A DNA stretch of 64,000 nucleotides, taken from positions 149,853 through 213,852 of the forward strand of contig PBNZ01000024.1 in the NCBI GenBank assembly GCA_002723275.1, given 5' to 3'. Below, in pieces: positions 19,229-29,145 of this stretch. The position numbers and the translations under genes were made by a program. Each line of letters starts with the position of its first letter. Positions within the stretch are counted from its first letter, which is position 1. Below the pieces are notes generated by a model. It was not told where the DNA came from. It was given only the letters and a program-made list of their open reading frames with translations, and did not search any database. Origin of the DNA: Planctomycetaceae bacterium. GTDB taxonomy: Bacteria > Planctomycetota > Planctomycetia > Pirellulales > Pirellulaceae.

Positions 19229-20179
19229 TTATTGAACCTTCTTGAGGATGATCTCAGGTTCTTGGGGTTGAGGCACGCCATTAAGGGTTCGATCCATAAT
19301 GACGTGGCGGAATACACCCGGTTTCGAAAGGTCGATCAAGCATTTTTCTTGAAGGACGCCCGTCGGAGTGTGACCTTCTCGTTCCCATAAGAACTTGTTG
19401 TTGCTGCTCGAGATCAGCCGACCTGTCATTTGAACACCCGTGGATGTGTGATAATTCGTCACCACCTCGCCGGTGTAGGCGCTGTAACTAGTGGCGCCAT
19501 AGCCCTCCAAAAGATCTGACTTCCAGTTCCAGACGATCATCGTTTCGTCGTCAGCAAGTTGCACTGGGTGGGTGATCTTCTGCGTGTGAGCAGGGAATCC
19601 GTAAGCAGGGTTTGCCGGTTGTTCGACAGTGCCCTGCCAGATGCCTAGCATCGCCTGTAGAGGCTTCAACTTACGGCGAGCGAGATCCTCATACTTTTGC
19701 TGATCTTTTTCGCCCCCAATACGACGGAATTTACGTTTGTTTCCATGGTCGAGATCGCCCATGATCTCGTTCCAAAAGAATTCATCAGGCTGAAACACAT
19801 AGGTGAGATTGTTCTCTGTCCAGTCATTCCAAGTGGATGTTTCCATGTTCATTGAGCGGCTTTCCGAGCCGACGAACTGGAGCACCCTGCCTACGACTGG
19901 CTTAACGGAGAAGCGAAGCTGCCATTCATGTACCGGCCTACCGTCGAAAGTTGATGTAATGGTCTCTACGAAGTGATTTGGAGCGTCCATCGGCACGATT
20001 TTTTTCGTCATCGCACTGACTTTGCCCTCGGGGGTAATCGATTCACGCAGCCAAACGCCAGGGATAAATTCCGAACCGGCGACCTTCACGGGTGCTTCTT
20101 CGTGATCGTCCGCATGGACGACTGCAGATAGGCCGGTCAGAATTGCCAGTGAGAAAATGATTGTGTTGTGGAGCTTCAT
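19229..20179 (-). CDS. Secreted lipocalin-like protein of unknown function
   Basis: 316 aa with a signal peptide (MKLHNTIIFSLAILTGLSAVVHA). The body is rich in beta strands and repeats elements of the type GIWQGTVEQP, ETSTWNDWTENNLTYVF and NNKFLWEREGHTPTG, as in lipocalin-like barrels that score the effect of a ligand-binding fold. It lies 99 bp downstream of the gene at 20279-21781 on the same strand, and the two share a WNDW/FWNWI-type beta architecture in their C-terminal parts, so they are probably co-expressed. No catalytic motif was seen. Confidence 0.75.
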   Translation of the reverse strand: MKLHNTIIFSLAILTGLSAVVHADDHEEAPVKVAGSEFIPGVWLRESITPEGKVSAMTKKIVPMDAPNHFVETITSTFDGRPVHEWQLRFSVKPVVGRVLQFVGSESRSMNMETSTWNDWTENNLTYVFQPDEFFWNEIMGDLDHGNKRKFRRIGGEKDQQKYEDLARRKLKPLQAMLGIWQGTVEQPANPAYGFPAHTQKITHPVQLADDETMIVWNWKSDLLEGYGATSYSAYTGEVVTNYHTSTGVQMTGRLISSSNNKFLWEREGHTPTGVLQEKCLIDLSKPGVFRHVIMDRTLNGVPQPQEPEIILKKVQ

Positions 20180-20278
20180 GTTACTGATTGCGATCCTTTT
20201 GTTGAGATACGAGGAAGAATAGGGGTGATTTTTCTTGTTCGGTATGCTTGCCGACGGGAGGCAAGACAGGTTCAGAAA

Positions 20279-21781
20279 TTACTTGGCACGTGTCCACACT
20301 TCGACGAAGTCGGAGTCATAGAATCGCTTCAGGGTTTCGGGGAGATCGTCGTAGCGGCCTCGATGGATGAGTTGGTTGCCGCGGACTTTCGCGGTGACCT
20401 TCCACTCGATTCCCAGTTCGATCTCCGGACTGTCTTCATTGCTCAGATGGAACTCCGTACGTTCGGTGTAGGTTTCACCGTCGAAAGTGTAGGAGCCTCC
20501 GAGGGCCTCGGTTATTCGATTGGTCTCGGGATCGACAATGATCCAGTTCCAGAAATTGTCGATAATGATCTTGGTGCTCACATCGCCGTCGATGGTTCGG
20601 GTCTGCCAGACACCCTCAATGTCAGATTCAGCAGGTTCGAGTTGAGTCCATGTCTGATCCAAATTTTCATTGGCACCTGAGCCTTCGATTCCGCGCTGGT
20701 GGAGTTGGTCATCTTTGGGTTTAATCGTGTACGTTCTGGTTCTCGGGAGTCCGGCCAGCCACTCCGGGTTTGAACCATGATTTGTTTGCTCGCGAATGGT
20801 GGAGCCATTAAATCGCGCGGGGCCACCGTGAATACTGTTGATCTTTCCGTCCTTGATGTCAATCACTCGGCGAACGCCATCGCAGATCACCTTGTAATAA
20901 CCGTTGCTGAAATTTTCCGGTTTCGAAAACTCCCGTTCCTTATTGCGGCCTATAGCGTAGATGCCCTCGATCTCATCAGTGCGGTCCTGGGTGGTATCCA
21001 GTAAGTGCCAGAGTTCCCGTTTGTGCAATTCTTTCGTAGCCATCATGCGGCTGATAATGTGTGAACGTTGTTCTTCGCTGAGATCGGGAATTGAGGTTAG
21101 GCTTGAGCCATGTCCCTTCGCGACATCGCCAAGCGAATGGAAAACATCGTGCGTTTGGAAGTGGTAGTCGTATCCCGGCCCCTCCGGAAAGAGCTTTTGG
21201 CCGAAGAACCAGGATTCGATGTTGCCCTGAGCGATCGAGCTTTGAACTGCCGGGCGAAAGTAGTTTCGACGTAAGTTCAGGTACTCTTCTGTCAGCCCTT
21301 GCGGGACCTTCCAGTAAAATACATTGCTGACATTGCCTCGGTGGAATTGGCTGGCAATGGAGCCCACGTCCACGAGGATTTCGCTGCGGACCAGGTCACG
21401 CAATTCGCCGGTACGTTCCGCCATTGGGTTGCCGCCTGGGTGTGCCTTCATCCAGTCGGTGGCACGTGCTGAGGAGTTCACTAAGCCAAAGTCCGTGTAG
21501 AGTTGGCCCGTCACGTAATCGTACTCGTTGTCCGCTCCGGAGGGCGAAATGACTTTGAAGAGGAACCAGTCGATGATTTGTCCACTCTTTTTCCGCTCGA
21601 TGTGTACCGGTTTCCAGACTTCTGATTCCAATTTCTCGTAGTCTGATCGGTTTTCCGGTTTGACCTTCATGTAATGTTGGACCCAATAGAGGCGAGGCCC
21701 TTCTGACTCCTGGGCAAAGCCGATGTTCAGAGCGCTGAGCGTTATGGCAAAACACAGAAACAGTTGAATGGGGCGATTCAT
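20279..21781 (-). CDS. Secreted two-domain protein of unknown function
   Basis: 500 aa with a signal peptide (MNRPIQLFLCFAITLSALNIGFAQ). The N-terminal half (residues about 30-290) includes YWVQHYMKVKPENRSDYEKL and a later repeat-like YLNLRRNYFRPAVQSSIAQG. Both resemble dimeric alpha/beta-barrel (NIPSNAP/ABM-like) modules, so this may be a tandem of two such folds. The C-terminal part (about 385-500: ESDIEGVWQTRTIDGD, GGSYTFDGETYTER, VEVWTRAK) is lipocalin-like. It is probably the first gene of a two-gene unit with 20179. Confidence 0.7.
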   Translation of the reverse strand: MNRPIQLFLCFAITLSALNIGFAQESEGPRLYWVQHYMKVKPENRSDYEKLESEVWKPVHIERKKSGQIIDWFLFKVISPSGADNEYDYVTGQLYTDFGLVNSSARATDWMKAHPGGNPMAERTGELRDLVRSEILVDVGSIASQFHRGNVSNVFYWKVPQGLTEEYLNLRRNYFRPAVQSSIAQGNIESWFFGQKLFPEGPGYDYHFQTHDVFHSLGDVAKGHGSSLTSIPDLSEEQRSHIISRMMATKELHKRELWHLLDTTQDRTDEIEGIYAIGRNKEREFSKPENFSNGYYKVICDGVRRVIDIKDGKINSIHGGPARFNGSTIREQTNHGSNPEWLAGLPRTRTYTIKPKDDQLHQRGIEGSGANENLDQTWTQLEPAESDIEGVWQTRTIDGDVSTKIIIDNFWNWIIVDPETNRITEALGGSYTFDGETYTERTEFHLSNEDSPEIELGIEWKVTAKVRGNQLIHRGRYDDLPETLKRFYDSDFVEVWTRAK

Positions 21782-22052
21782 GTCTACGTCCTCGGGTTAC
21801 GAGAGTCAAAAACTGAAGCGGGGAAACTTGTAATATTGTCAGGGGGAATTGAGCGAGATCGTGCTGAGAGACGACCTTATTTGGGCAGTGCGATAATTCG
21901 GCCTCTTCTGCCTCAGGAAAAACCGAAAATTCACTGCTTTTTTGAGAAATCAGACGCTGCCCGGGAGATTCCGGGGGGGGCGTCAACGCAGAGCGTTAAT
22001 CGCCGTCTGCACGAGAGAGAAATCGATCGTTCCTGAATGGTCGATCGGTGCT

Positions 22053-23774
22053 CTAGCGAAGGTTGGCTTCACACCAGGCTGCGAAGTTTTTGGACATTTC
22101 GGCCTGGAGTGGGGTGAGTTTCGAGTTGTTCTCTTGTCCGAGTTCCTGGGCAAACATGCTGGCTAACATATAGGCAGCAATTTCGTTGGGGTGCTCAAGG
22201 CCCCGCGTGACGGGGAAACGAGCTGAATGTTCGCTGAGTCCCGAAAGCTCACGGAAATCGGGTTCGCCATTTTCTTGCGTCTGTATTTCGAATGCGTTGT
22301 CCTCGTTTCGTTTGACCGCAATGGCGATGCCCCGGAAATCTTTGCCCATCGTCGCAATTGGCCGATTGCCCTTCAGGACAGTGAGCGGCCAGAAATAGTG
22401 CGGTTCGTCGGAGTCATCGGTAGTTGCTTTGACTAACCAGACCGATCCGCTGGCGTCTGGGTTGGTGATCTCGTTTTCCGAGACCCAAGCATTTGTTAGA
22501 TCACTCGCTTCATGCAATCGAAATATATCGCGATAGAGCCCCGCAAATTTTTGGGGGTAGAGTCTTTGCAGGACATGGATCTGTTCATGGACAAAGAGGG
22601 GGCCCATCTCCAGGAGGCCTTGTCGTTCGGATTCCAGATGTCGCGCGTTGACAATTCGGTCTACCGTTTTCTGGCTGAAGATAATGCAAGGTCCTCGTGT
22701 GTGTGAGAAATTTCCGCACAGTCCCTCGCGAACCTTGATGAATTTCCAGGGTTGTTGTTCGAAGATCGGGAATTTTTTGGCGTAGTGTTTTTTGACGCCG
22801 GTCACCATCCATCGGATCGCTTCCTTTTCTCGTTCCGTAAAGGAGCGGACCGAGTCCTGAAAACGTCGCCGAGCAACGTCTTGCATAAGTTCCCTGGATG
22901 CTTCTTCAACCTGCTCACCCGTAAGCGTGGCGATTTCACGTTGATGCAATCGTTCAAAGTACGTTTCGTACGATTCGTCGATAATCGCCTGTTTCGCTCG
23001 GTCCGATTCGAAAAATTCAATCCTCGGTTGGACGAGCGGATTATCGCGAACGATGTTGATTTGATAATCGATCAAGCCTCGGAGTCCCATTCGTTCGGGA
23101 AAGGGGCCGTCGCCCATCAAATTGGGAACGTCATTTGGAACCTTGTCGTCATCAACGGCATGAATCAGGCCAAGGTTGTGTCCGGATTCGTGGCCGACAA
23201 CAAAGGCATCTTCTCCGACTTCTCGTTCCTTACCCGCGAGTGCAATGAAGACGATAGAACCGGGAGTTTGGGCTCGTCCCAAGGGCCCCGGCTTGCCGTC
23301 CACCGTGTTGACGAAGAACATGGTGATCTGTTCGCCTTGCCTCCGCAGGATGCCGGCTTGCTCAGCCTCCTTGACGATGGTGTCGAGATTGATGGTGCCA
23401 TCTCTGGCAGCTGTGTGGTCGAAAAAGCGCGCTTCCAGGAAATGGAAATCAATGCCGGCCGTGCTGTAGACGCGATCAACGAGCGGTTCGGAGATTCGGA
23501 AATGCGCAGGATCTTTTCCCTCATCGTCCCGCAGTACGATCGGTTGGACTAAGACACAGTCAGTGATGGGCCTGGCTCCAGGGGTTCCGTCGATATCCTC
23601 GGTATCGCTTTGAGCTTCTTGTAATTCCTCCGTGTCTCGCTTCGGGTGTTCGCTATCGACTGCTGATTGAGCCTGTTGGCTTTCGGGATCGTCCGTTTGA
23701 GCTTCCTGGCCCAGGAGGCCGTTCACGGAAATACAGAGGAGCGTTGTTGCAAACAGAAGTGATCGGCTGATCAT
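22053..23774 (-). CDS. Secreted metalloprotease-like protein with two HExxH motifs
   Basis: Start ATG 23774 begins a signal peptide (MISRSLLFATTLLCISVNGLLG); the frame is open to 23924 but that leader looks non-coding. 573 aa. An acidic Gln-rich linker is followed by a metzincin-type zinc site HESGHNLGLIH (195-205), matching HExxHxxGxxH, and a nearby NLM at 218-220 suited to a Met-turn. A second domain has another zinc-type motif, HEQIH (396-400), followed by further acidic residues (LHEASD, VSENEI). The first domain resembles reprolysin/matrixin-like secreted proteases. Whether both sites are active is unknown. Confidence 0.8.
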   Translation of the reverse strand: MISRSLLFATTLLCISVNGLLGQEAQTDDPESQQAQSAVDSEHPKRDTEELQEAQSDTEDIDGTPGARPITDCVLVQPIVLRDDEGKDPAHFRISEPLVDRVYSTAGIDFHFLEARFFDHTAARDGTINLDTIVKEAEQAGILRRQGEQITMFFVNTVDGKPGPLGRAQTPGSIVFIALAGKEREVGEDAFVVGHESGHNLGLIHAVDDDKVPNDVPNLMGDGPFPERMGLRGLIDYQINIVRDNPLVQPRIEFFESDRAKQAIIDESYETYFERLHQREIATLTGEQVEEASRELMQDVARRRFQDSVRSFTEREKEAIRWMVTGVKKHYAKKFPIFEQQPWKFIKVREGLCGNFSHTRGPCIIFSQKTVDRIVNARHLESERQGLLEMGPLFVHEQIHVLQRLYPQKFAGLYRDIFRLHEASDLTNAWVSENEITNPDASGSVWLVKATTDDSDEPHYFWPLTVLKGNRPIATMGKDFRGIAIAVKRNEDNAFEIQTQENGEPDFRELSGLSEHSARFPVTRGLEHPNEIAAYMLASMFAQELGQENNSKLTPLQAEMSKNFAAWCEANLR

Positions 23775-23989
23775 GTTAGAGCGACTTCCAGGTGATGATT
23801 GAGGATGCCTGACAGACATGAGCTCGCGGAGGAATTGTTCGTTCGTGGTCTTGGGTATCGACTTCTTGATTGGGAGATGGGGTAATGCATCTGCCGCACG
23901 GAGCAGGTCAGGATCGACGGACATCCTTGGGGGATTGCAAGAACAGCATCGCAGGGATTCTCGGGGATAATTTCATCTATTTGGTGAGA

Positions 23990-25270
23990 CTATTTTACGA
24001 TTTGATCGGCGAAATCCAAAAACCAGTTCCAATCCTGTGCCGTCAAATTGTGTTCGCCGGTTCGGATATGGTATCCCGTTTTTCCCATCACACGTGGGCT
24101 ATCGAGCGCAGGCATCGTGGGCTCGGTGATCGACGCTTGACCGAGCAATTCAAACACGGGCGCGGAAGCTACCAGCGCGGCATACTCGCCACGCGGATCC
24201 GCCCACAGATCCTTGTCCGCACTCGTGACATAAACCGCCCGCGGAGCGATCAATCCAATCAGCTCATGTTGATCGACTGGAAGCTCGTCTTCTCGATCAC
24301 TATAGGTCGAAAAAGTTTTGCAAAACCAATGCGGGAATGCGTTGGTAATGCGTTCCACCGTTTCACCGTAGGCTCGACGGGATAATGCTGCACCACCGCA
24401 TCCGGAATTATTGCTGTACGCAATGGCGAAACGCGGATCCTCTGCGGCGGCCCACAAAGCCGTCTTGCCACCGCGCGAGTGTCCGACGACAGCAACGCGG
24501 TCGGCATCAATGGTGTCGATACCTGACAGGTGGTCCAGGATGCGACTTGCGGCCCATCCCCATGCCGAAAGGCTCCGCCAATCCTCGTCGGCTGGCAGTT
24601 TTCCATTTGCGTAAAACGAACGAACTCCCTCTGCATAACCATCCTTGCGGTCAGGGTCGACATCGGAGGTGTGAAATGATGCTGTTGCGTAGCCCCGTTC
24701 GACAATGGTCCGGGCTGGCCAGAAGGGATCGTTTTCCTGAGCGGCCTCCTCCAACGGTGAAAATTCCCGATTGTTGATGTGGATCACCGCTGGAACCGGT
24801 TGCTCGGCGTCCTTCGGAATAAAAACAATAAAGGGAAAAGAGTAGGTGCGGTCGGCGATTTCGATAACGGTCTCCATGGCAATGCCATCTGCCTTTCCAT
24901 CGAAGACACCGTCGATTCTGCCGGTTTCGACATAGCGGATCGTGGCATCGATATTCGGTCGGCGACCATAGACGTTGCTTCGGAAGAGTTCTAATAACTC
25001 TGGGCGACGATCCTCTTTCCAGGTGGCTGCGTCACCGACCTGAGATCCATCGGCTTGTTGCAGAGCGTTCGGTAGACGATAGGTCGGGACTTTCGACTCT
25101 TCGTAATTGAAGGAATCTCGCCGGGACGAAAATCGAGCCACGACTTCAGGATCTGCTTGCCAGGGTTCATCCGCGAGCAGAGGCATGGGGGCCGTGGCGA
25201 GCACGACAATCGCGACAATCGTGGAACGAATCAAGTTAGAGTCGAGAGTGGATTCGCGGTTTATCTGCAT
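23990..25270 (-). CDS. Secreted CE15-like esterase (alpha/beta hydrolase)
   Basis: 426 aa with a signal peptide (STIVAIVVLATAPMPLLADEP). The nucleophile elbow GHSRGGKTALWAAAEDPRFA and the adjacent NNSGCGGAALSRR match bacterial glucuronoyl-esterase-like (CE15) hydrolases, where the Ser sits in a GxSRxGK context. Later GEHNLTAQDWNWFLDF supplies a His suitable for the triad. Such enzymes cleave ester links between glucuronate of plant or algal polysaccharides and other groups. An acetyl-xylan-esterase-type activity is the main alternative. It stands alone between intergenic gaps. Confidence 0.85.
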   Translation of the reverse strand: MQINRESTLDSNLIRSTIVAIVVLATAPMPLLADEPWQADPEVVARFSSRRDSFNYEESKVPTYRLPNALQQADGSQVGDAATWKEDRRPELLELFRSNVYGRRPNIDATIRYVETGRIDGVFDGKADGIAMETVIEIADRTYSFPFIVFIPKDAEQPVPAVIHINNREFSPLEEAAQENDPFWPARTIVERGYATASFHTSDVDPDRKDGYAEGVRSFYANGKLPADEDWRSLSAWGWAASRILDHLSGIDTIDADRVAVVGHSRGGKTALWAAAEDPRFAIAYSNNSGCGGAALSRRAYGETVERITNAFPHWFCKTFSTYSDREDELPVDQHELIGLIAPRAVYVTSADKDLWADPRGEYAALVASAPVFELLGQASITEPTMPALDSPRVMGKTGYHIRTGEHNLTAQDWNWFLDFADQIVK

Positions 25271-25607
25271 GGAATGATCTGTCTGATTTCAAGGGATTTC
25301 GGGCTTGGGACCAAAAACTGTCGTCTTTTGGCTATTATTGTACCCGCTAGTGGCGATCGATGGGGCGTGAATCGGTGGTCGGAAGTTTGGGTTTCCGCGA
25401 CTGGCATCTACGGTTCGGAAACGCCGTTCGTTGGACGTAGGGGGCGGGCGATGGCCACGGAATTCTTTCGTTCAATGGGATGGGTTGAACGCGTGACTTG
25501 AACCGCGGTGGCGGTTAAACTTGAGCTGGCGAATGGATGCTCAATTTTTGTTGCGTGAATACGTCGGCGAAAGTCTCGTCGTCGTTCTTTCGGAACAACT
25601 CTGACAC
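25271..25607. other. Divergent intergenic region
   Basis: About 337 bp between the minus-strand esterase and the plus-strand toroid gene, presumably holding both promoters. I see no gene-like frame with a signal peptide and no hairpin with a T-run. Confidence 0.4.
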
Positions 25608-25619
25608 GTGAGGAATTCC

Positions 25620-26654
25620 ATGATTCGGTACCTATCCTTGGCGGCGATCTTGGTTCTAACGGTTCTGAATCCGATCCAGGGTGGCGAGCCGGTGACGCTT
25701 GAAACAGTTGTCGATCCCGGGCCGAATGATTTGAGTGAATCGATCGCTCAGGATTACTCGCTCGAAAAGGCAGTTCACTTTCTGGATTCAGCGTCGCTTC
25801 AGTGGCAAAAACAAAGGAAGTGTTTTACCTGCCATACAAACTTGGCTTATCTTTACGCACGTCCCGCAATCTCCAGCGACGTGCAAGCTCATCGTGAGGT
25901 TCGACAGTTCGCGGAAGAACTGGTCCAGAATCGCTGGGAAGAGCGGGGGCCACGGTCGGATGCCGAGGTGATTGCAACAGCTGCAGCATTGGCATTCAAT
26001 GATGCCAACACGACGCACAAGCTCCATCCAGTGACTAAGACAGCCTTGGATCGCATGTGGACCATCCAACGGGAAGATGGGGGTTGGGAATGGTTGAAAT
26101 GCGATTGGCCTCCGTTTGAGCATGATGATCATTATGGCGTCACACTCGCGGCTCTTGCGGTAGGGGTTGCTCCAGAAGATTACGTGAATAGTCCGGCTAC
26201 CCAGGACGGAATTGCCGGGATTCGATCTTATCTTGCCGCGAATCCTCCCGAGAATCTGCATCATCGGGCAATGATGTTATGGGCTGGGAAGTATCTCGAT
26301 GATCTCGTCAGTGACGAGGATCAACAGAAGTGGGTCAACGAATTATTGGATGTGCAAAAAGAGGATGGTGGTTGGTCGGCCGCGACCTTGGGGGAATGGG
26401 CCCGGGCGGATGACTCTGAGCAAGATACGGTATCGAGTGATGGGTACGGGACCGGTTTCGTTCTCTTCGCGCTGCAGCAGGCAGGTTTGCCGATGAACGA
26501 TGAACGAATGCGGCGCGGTGTCGAATGGTTGAAGGCGAACCAGAGAGAAAGTGGCCGCTGGATTGCGCGCTCGTTGTACAAAGACAACAAGCATTATCTC
26601 TCGCATGCAGGGTCCGCGTTTGCCGTGATGGCGTTAGCGGGCGCTGAAGAATAG
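25620..26654 (+). CDS. Secreted squalene-cyclase-like toroid protein with an N-terminal CxxCH motif
   Basis: Start ATG 25620 follows AGGAA by 5 nt (GTG 25608 is the alternative); 344 aa. A signal peptide ends near IQGGEP. A haem-c-type motif, KCFTCHTN, is at about residue 65. Then alpha/alpha-toroid repeats typical of prenyltransferase/squalene cyclase proteins: QREDGGWEWLKCDWPPFEHD, VQKEDGGWSAATLGEW and WLKANQRESGRW. The QW-type repeats and total length fit a full toroid, but the DxDD motif of squalene cyclases was not seen, so terpene cyclisation is unlikely. This fusion of a haem-binding motif to a toroid is common in planctomycetes and of unknown role. It is convergent with the gene ending at 26662. 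Confidence 0.8.
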   Translation: MIRYLSLAAILVLTVLNPIQGGEPVTLETVVDPGPNDLSESIAQDYSLEKAVHFLDSASLQWQKQRKCFTCHTNLAYLYARPAISSDVQAHREVRQFAEELVQNRWEERGPRSDAEVIATAAALAFNDANTTHKLHPVTKTALDRMWTIQREDGGWEWLKCDWPPFEHDDHYGVTLAALAVGVAPEDYVNSPATQDGIAGIRSYLAANPPENLHHRAMMLWAGKYLDDLVSDEDQQKWVNELLDVQKEDGGWSAATLGEWARADDSEQDTVSSDGYGTGFVLFALQQAGLPMNDERMRRGVEWLKANQRESGRWIARSLYKDNKHYLSHAGSAFAVMALAGAEE

Positions 26655-26661
26655 CGCAAGC

Positions 26662-29145
26662 CTATTTTGTGTATTCCTGCTTGGGAATCTGGTCGCGCTG
26701 TTTGACTTCCTCCCGAATTTGTTGTTTGCTTGCGTTCAAGCGTTCGGGCCATTGGAAGCGAGGCGAAGTCGCTGGATCATAGCCGGAAAGGTGATCGGTT
26801 AAACGCGTGGTTGGCAGGGTGTACACCAACTCGGTCTTGCCGAACACCTCCTCGCAAATCGCCGCGAGGCCGGGGTCATAAGCCCGCAGTTCTTCACGAG
26901 TATCGACATGATTGTGATCATGATCCGGCGGCCGATTGTTGTTGAACCAAGACTGGACTCCCTCCGCAAAATATTCAGCGTGATTGGTGGAAGCATATTT
27001 GCTTTTCCAGAGCCCATTCTTCATCGCACGTTCGTAGGTCTGTTTCAGGCGATCGTCAAAGGTAGGGTCGATATTGACGAGTCCACGATAATGGATGTTG
27101 TGAGCGAACTCGTGAATCAAGAGGTTTTCGGTTGAGTAAGGATCGCCTGCAAAGCCCAATAAATTTTCTTCGCCGCACGAACAGACTGGGTCGGTTCGCG
27201 AACCACCGAGGCCTCGCGCCCTGGCGTCCCAATAATTTTTAGGGCGAAGTTGGGAATGTTCAGGTACATCGGTCGTCCATTCATCGTGCGCCATCACAAT
27301 CATTCGCGATCCGCTGGCGATCATTGCCTCGCGAATGTCAGGACGTTTTGCCAACATGAGATCGATCAGATAGGCGGCTTCTTTGAGTGCGTAATCGTTT
27401 ACCTTACCGGAGCTCACAACCGGATAGCCACTTGCGCTGACGTATTTGGCGTAAAACGGAGGGAGTTTTAACTCGGTCGGAGGTTTTTCGATTCGGTAAG
27501 CCGTCTTGTCAACGAATTCCTGACGCGTGACGATCGGGACGTAACCTTTTTCGAGACCCTTTGGAGGAATGACCAGCATGGCAGCATCGATGGCGGCAAG
27601 TTGGCCGACCTTGGGAGGAGGCAGGTAATCGCGGTCGGGTTTCCAGGCCGCGTGAATCTTTTCGACTCGCTGCTGAAGCGTTTTTCGATCTTCGTCACTC
27701 AGGTCAGCATTGAGTAAGGCAGGCTGGTCCGCGAAACGATACCAGTAATAGGTGATCTTGCTGCCATCGCCAGGGAACGCATAGAACGGCCCGGCTGCAG
27801 GTCCCGGTGTTTTCCATGGACTTTCGGCGGTCTCCGGGGTGACGTAGGGATCGGTAGACCTTTGCTTAGGTGCCGGGAATTCATAATCGTGAAGTCCGGT
27901 ATCGGCGGGGACTTGTTCGGCGGTGACGGGAATCCATTGTTGTTTGCCCGAACGGTCCTTCGACAGGGCATAATATTCCGGCAAGGCGACTAAGGGTTCA
28001 CCCTTGCGAACAGTGACTTGCGAAGGCTCCCAATCGTAACCATAGGTGTGGTCATCGAATGCCCGTGGCTTGGCGAAAGAATCCCAGGCGACGCGAATTC
28101 GATCTTCTCGTTGAGTTCCTGGCGGATAGATTCTCCAAGTCGCGCCGCCCCGACCAGGGAAGGGGTGGAGCGCGGCTGCCTCATCGTTGATGCGCCCTGT
28201 CGTTGGAGTGCCGCCTGCAAACCACGTTTCGACGTCGTCCCAGAGTGCAGATTTTTTATAAGAAGTGATCTGGTGGACCACGATGGATCGTCCGTCCTGA
28301 TCCGAAGGAAAAGAGGTGGGTGCAATCCGCGCGAAACTGTTTCCTTGGCTATCCACCGTCTGCACGCTGGGGATGTATTGAGTTTCCATCTGCAACGCGC
28401 GGTTGGGATCCGAGGGACGTGTGTCCAGGAATTTTCCAGCCACCTTGGGATCTTCTAAGCTGGGGCGAGACCAAAAGAATGGGGTAAAGAAGGCCACGGG
28501 CCCTTTGAAATTCTTGCTGTTCAAGAACAACGTCCAACATTGATTCCCGGTCGGCACGTCCTTGCCCGCCGTTTTAATTTTGGGATCGGTGAGCGGGAGG
28601 GGAAGGTAGCCATAGCCAAATAGTTCACCGCACGTACCTTGTTTCAAGTTGAGGCCGTCGGGTGGCCAAAGCAGGTGAGGACTTAATTGAGCCACGCCAT
28701 ATTTGCCCAGCGGCTTGTTCCAGTCCCGCCCCTTCCCGGCGCCCGGCCCATTGGCCCAGGCACTAAAGCTGCGTGCAACGCCACCCATGATGAATTTTGG
28801 CGTTTCCGTGGCGAAACGAGTGTCCCGCCACCAACCGAGGCCGCCTTCAATGTCGGAGTATAGTTTGTCTTCCCGTGATTTCGGCTTGTTGTATTGGGCG
28901 AACATCCACGTCCCAAATAAACCGCTTTGGAAGCGACTACCAGGATACGTTTCTAGCAGCGGCCAAGCGGCGACGTACATGGAAAAGCCGCCGTTGAATT
29001 CTCGGGCCACACGCTCATTGGGAACGAGCAAATAACCGGCCATCTCACCTCTTTGTAACGGCTCCGCTCCAGACAGGAGGCTGCTTAAACCGAGCACCGC
29101 GAAGATTACAAGAACTCGTGTTAAACGAAGTGAAGGACTTTGCAA
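26662..29145 (-). CDS. Secreted HEFAH zinc-peptidase-like protein with N-terminal beta-rich domain
   Basis: Probable start TTG 29145, 8 nt after GAGGA, opening a signal peptide (SLRLTRVLVIFAVLGLSS); the frame is open to GTG 29214. About 827 aa. The long N-terminal part (to about 520) is rich in Trp/Tyr/Pro and lacks a recognised motif. The C-terminal 230 residues hold a metallopeptidase-like unit: FYAKYVSASGYPVVSSGKVN, MIVMAHDEWTTDVP, HEFAH (678-682) and NHAEYFAEG (721-729), supplying two His and a distal Glu as in gluzincins. The same unit occurs in the protein at 49871-51466. Its substrate is unknown. Confidence 0.8.
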   Translation of the reverse strand: MQSPSLRLTRVLVIFAVLGLSSLLSGAEPLQRGEMAGYLLVPNERVAREFNGGFSMYVAAWPLLETYPGSRFQSGLFGTWMFAQYNKPKSREDKLYSDIEGGLGWWRDTRFATETPKFIMGGVARSFSAWANGPGAGKGRDWNKPLGKYGVAQLSPHLLWPPDGLNLKQGTCGELFGYGYLPLPLTDPKIKTAGKDVPTGNQCWTLFLNSKNFKGPVAFFTPFFWSRPSLEDPKVAGKFLDTRPSDPNRALQMETQYIPSVQTVDSQGNSFARIAPTSFPSDQDGRSIVVHQITSYKKSALWDDVETWFAGGTPTTGRINDEAAALHPFPGRGGATWRIYPPGTQREDRIRVAWDSFAKPRAFDDHTYGYDWEPSQVTVRKGEPLVALPEYYALSKDRSGKQQWIPVTAEQVPADTGLHDYEFPAPKQRSTDPYVTPETAESPWKTPGPAAGPFYAFPGDGSKITYYWYRFADQPALLNADLSDEDRKTLQQRVEKIHAAWKPDRDYLPPPKVGQLAAIDAAMLVIPPKGLEKGYVPIVTRQEFVDKTAYRIEKPPTELKLPPFYAKYVSASGYPVVSSGKVNDYALKEAAYLIDLMLAKRPDIREAMIASGSRMIVMAHDEWTTDVPEHSQLRPKNYWDARARGLGGSRTDPVCSCGEENLLGFAGDPYSTENLLIHEFAHNIHYRGLVNIDPTFDDRLKQTYERAMKNGLWKSKYASTNHAEYFAEGVQSWFNNNRPPDHDHNHVDTREELRAYDPGLAAICEEVFGKTELVYTLPTTRLTDHLSGYDPATSPRFQWPERLNASKQQIREEVKQRDQIPKQEYTK

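Noticed and set aside
22752-23552. Plus-strand frame of 266 codons
   Set aside because: It is entirely antisense to the metalloprotease gene, which has clear zinc motifs and a signal peptide.
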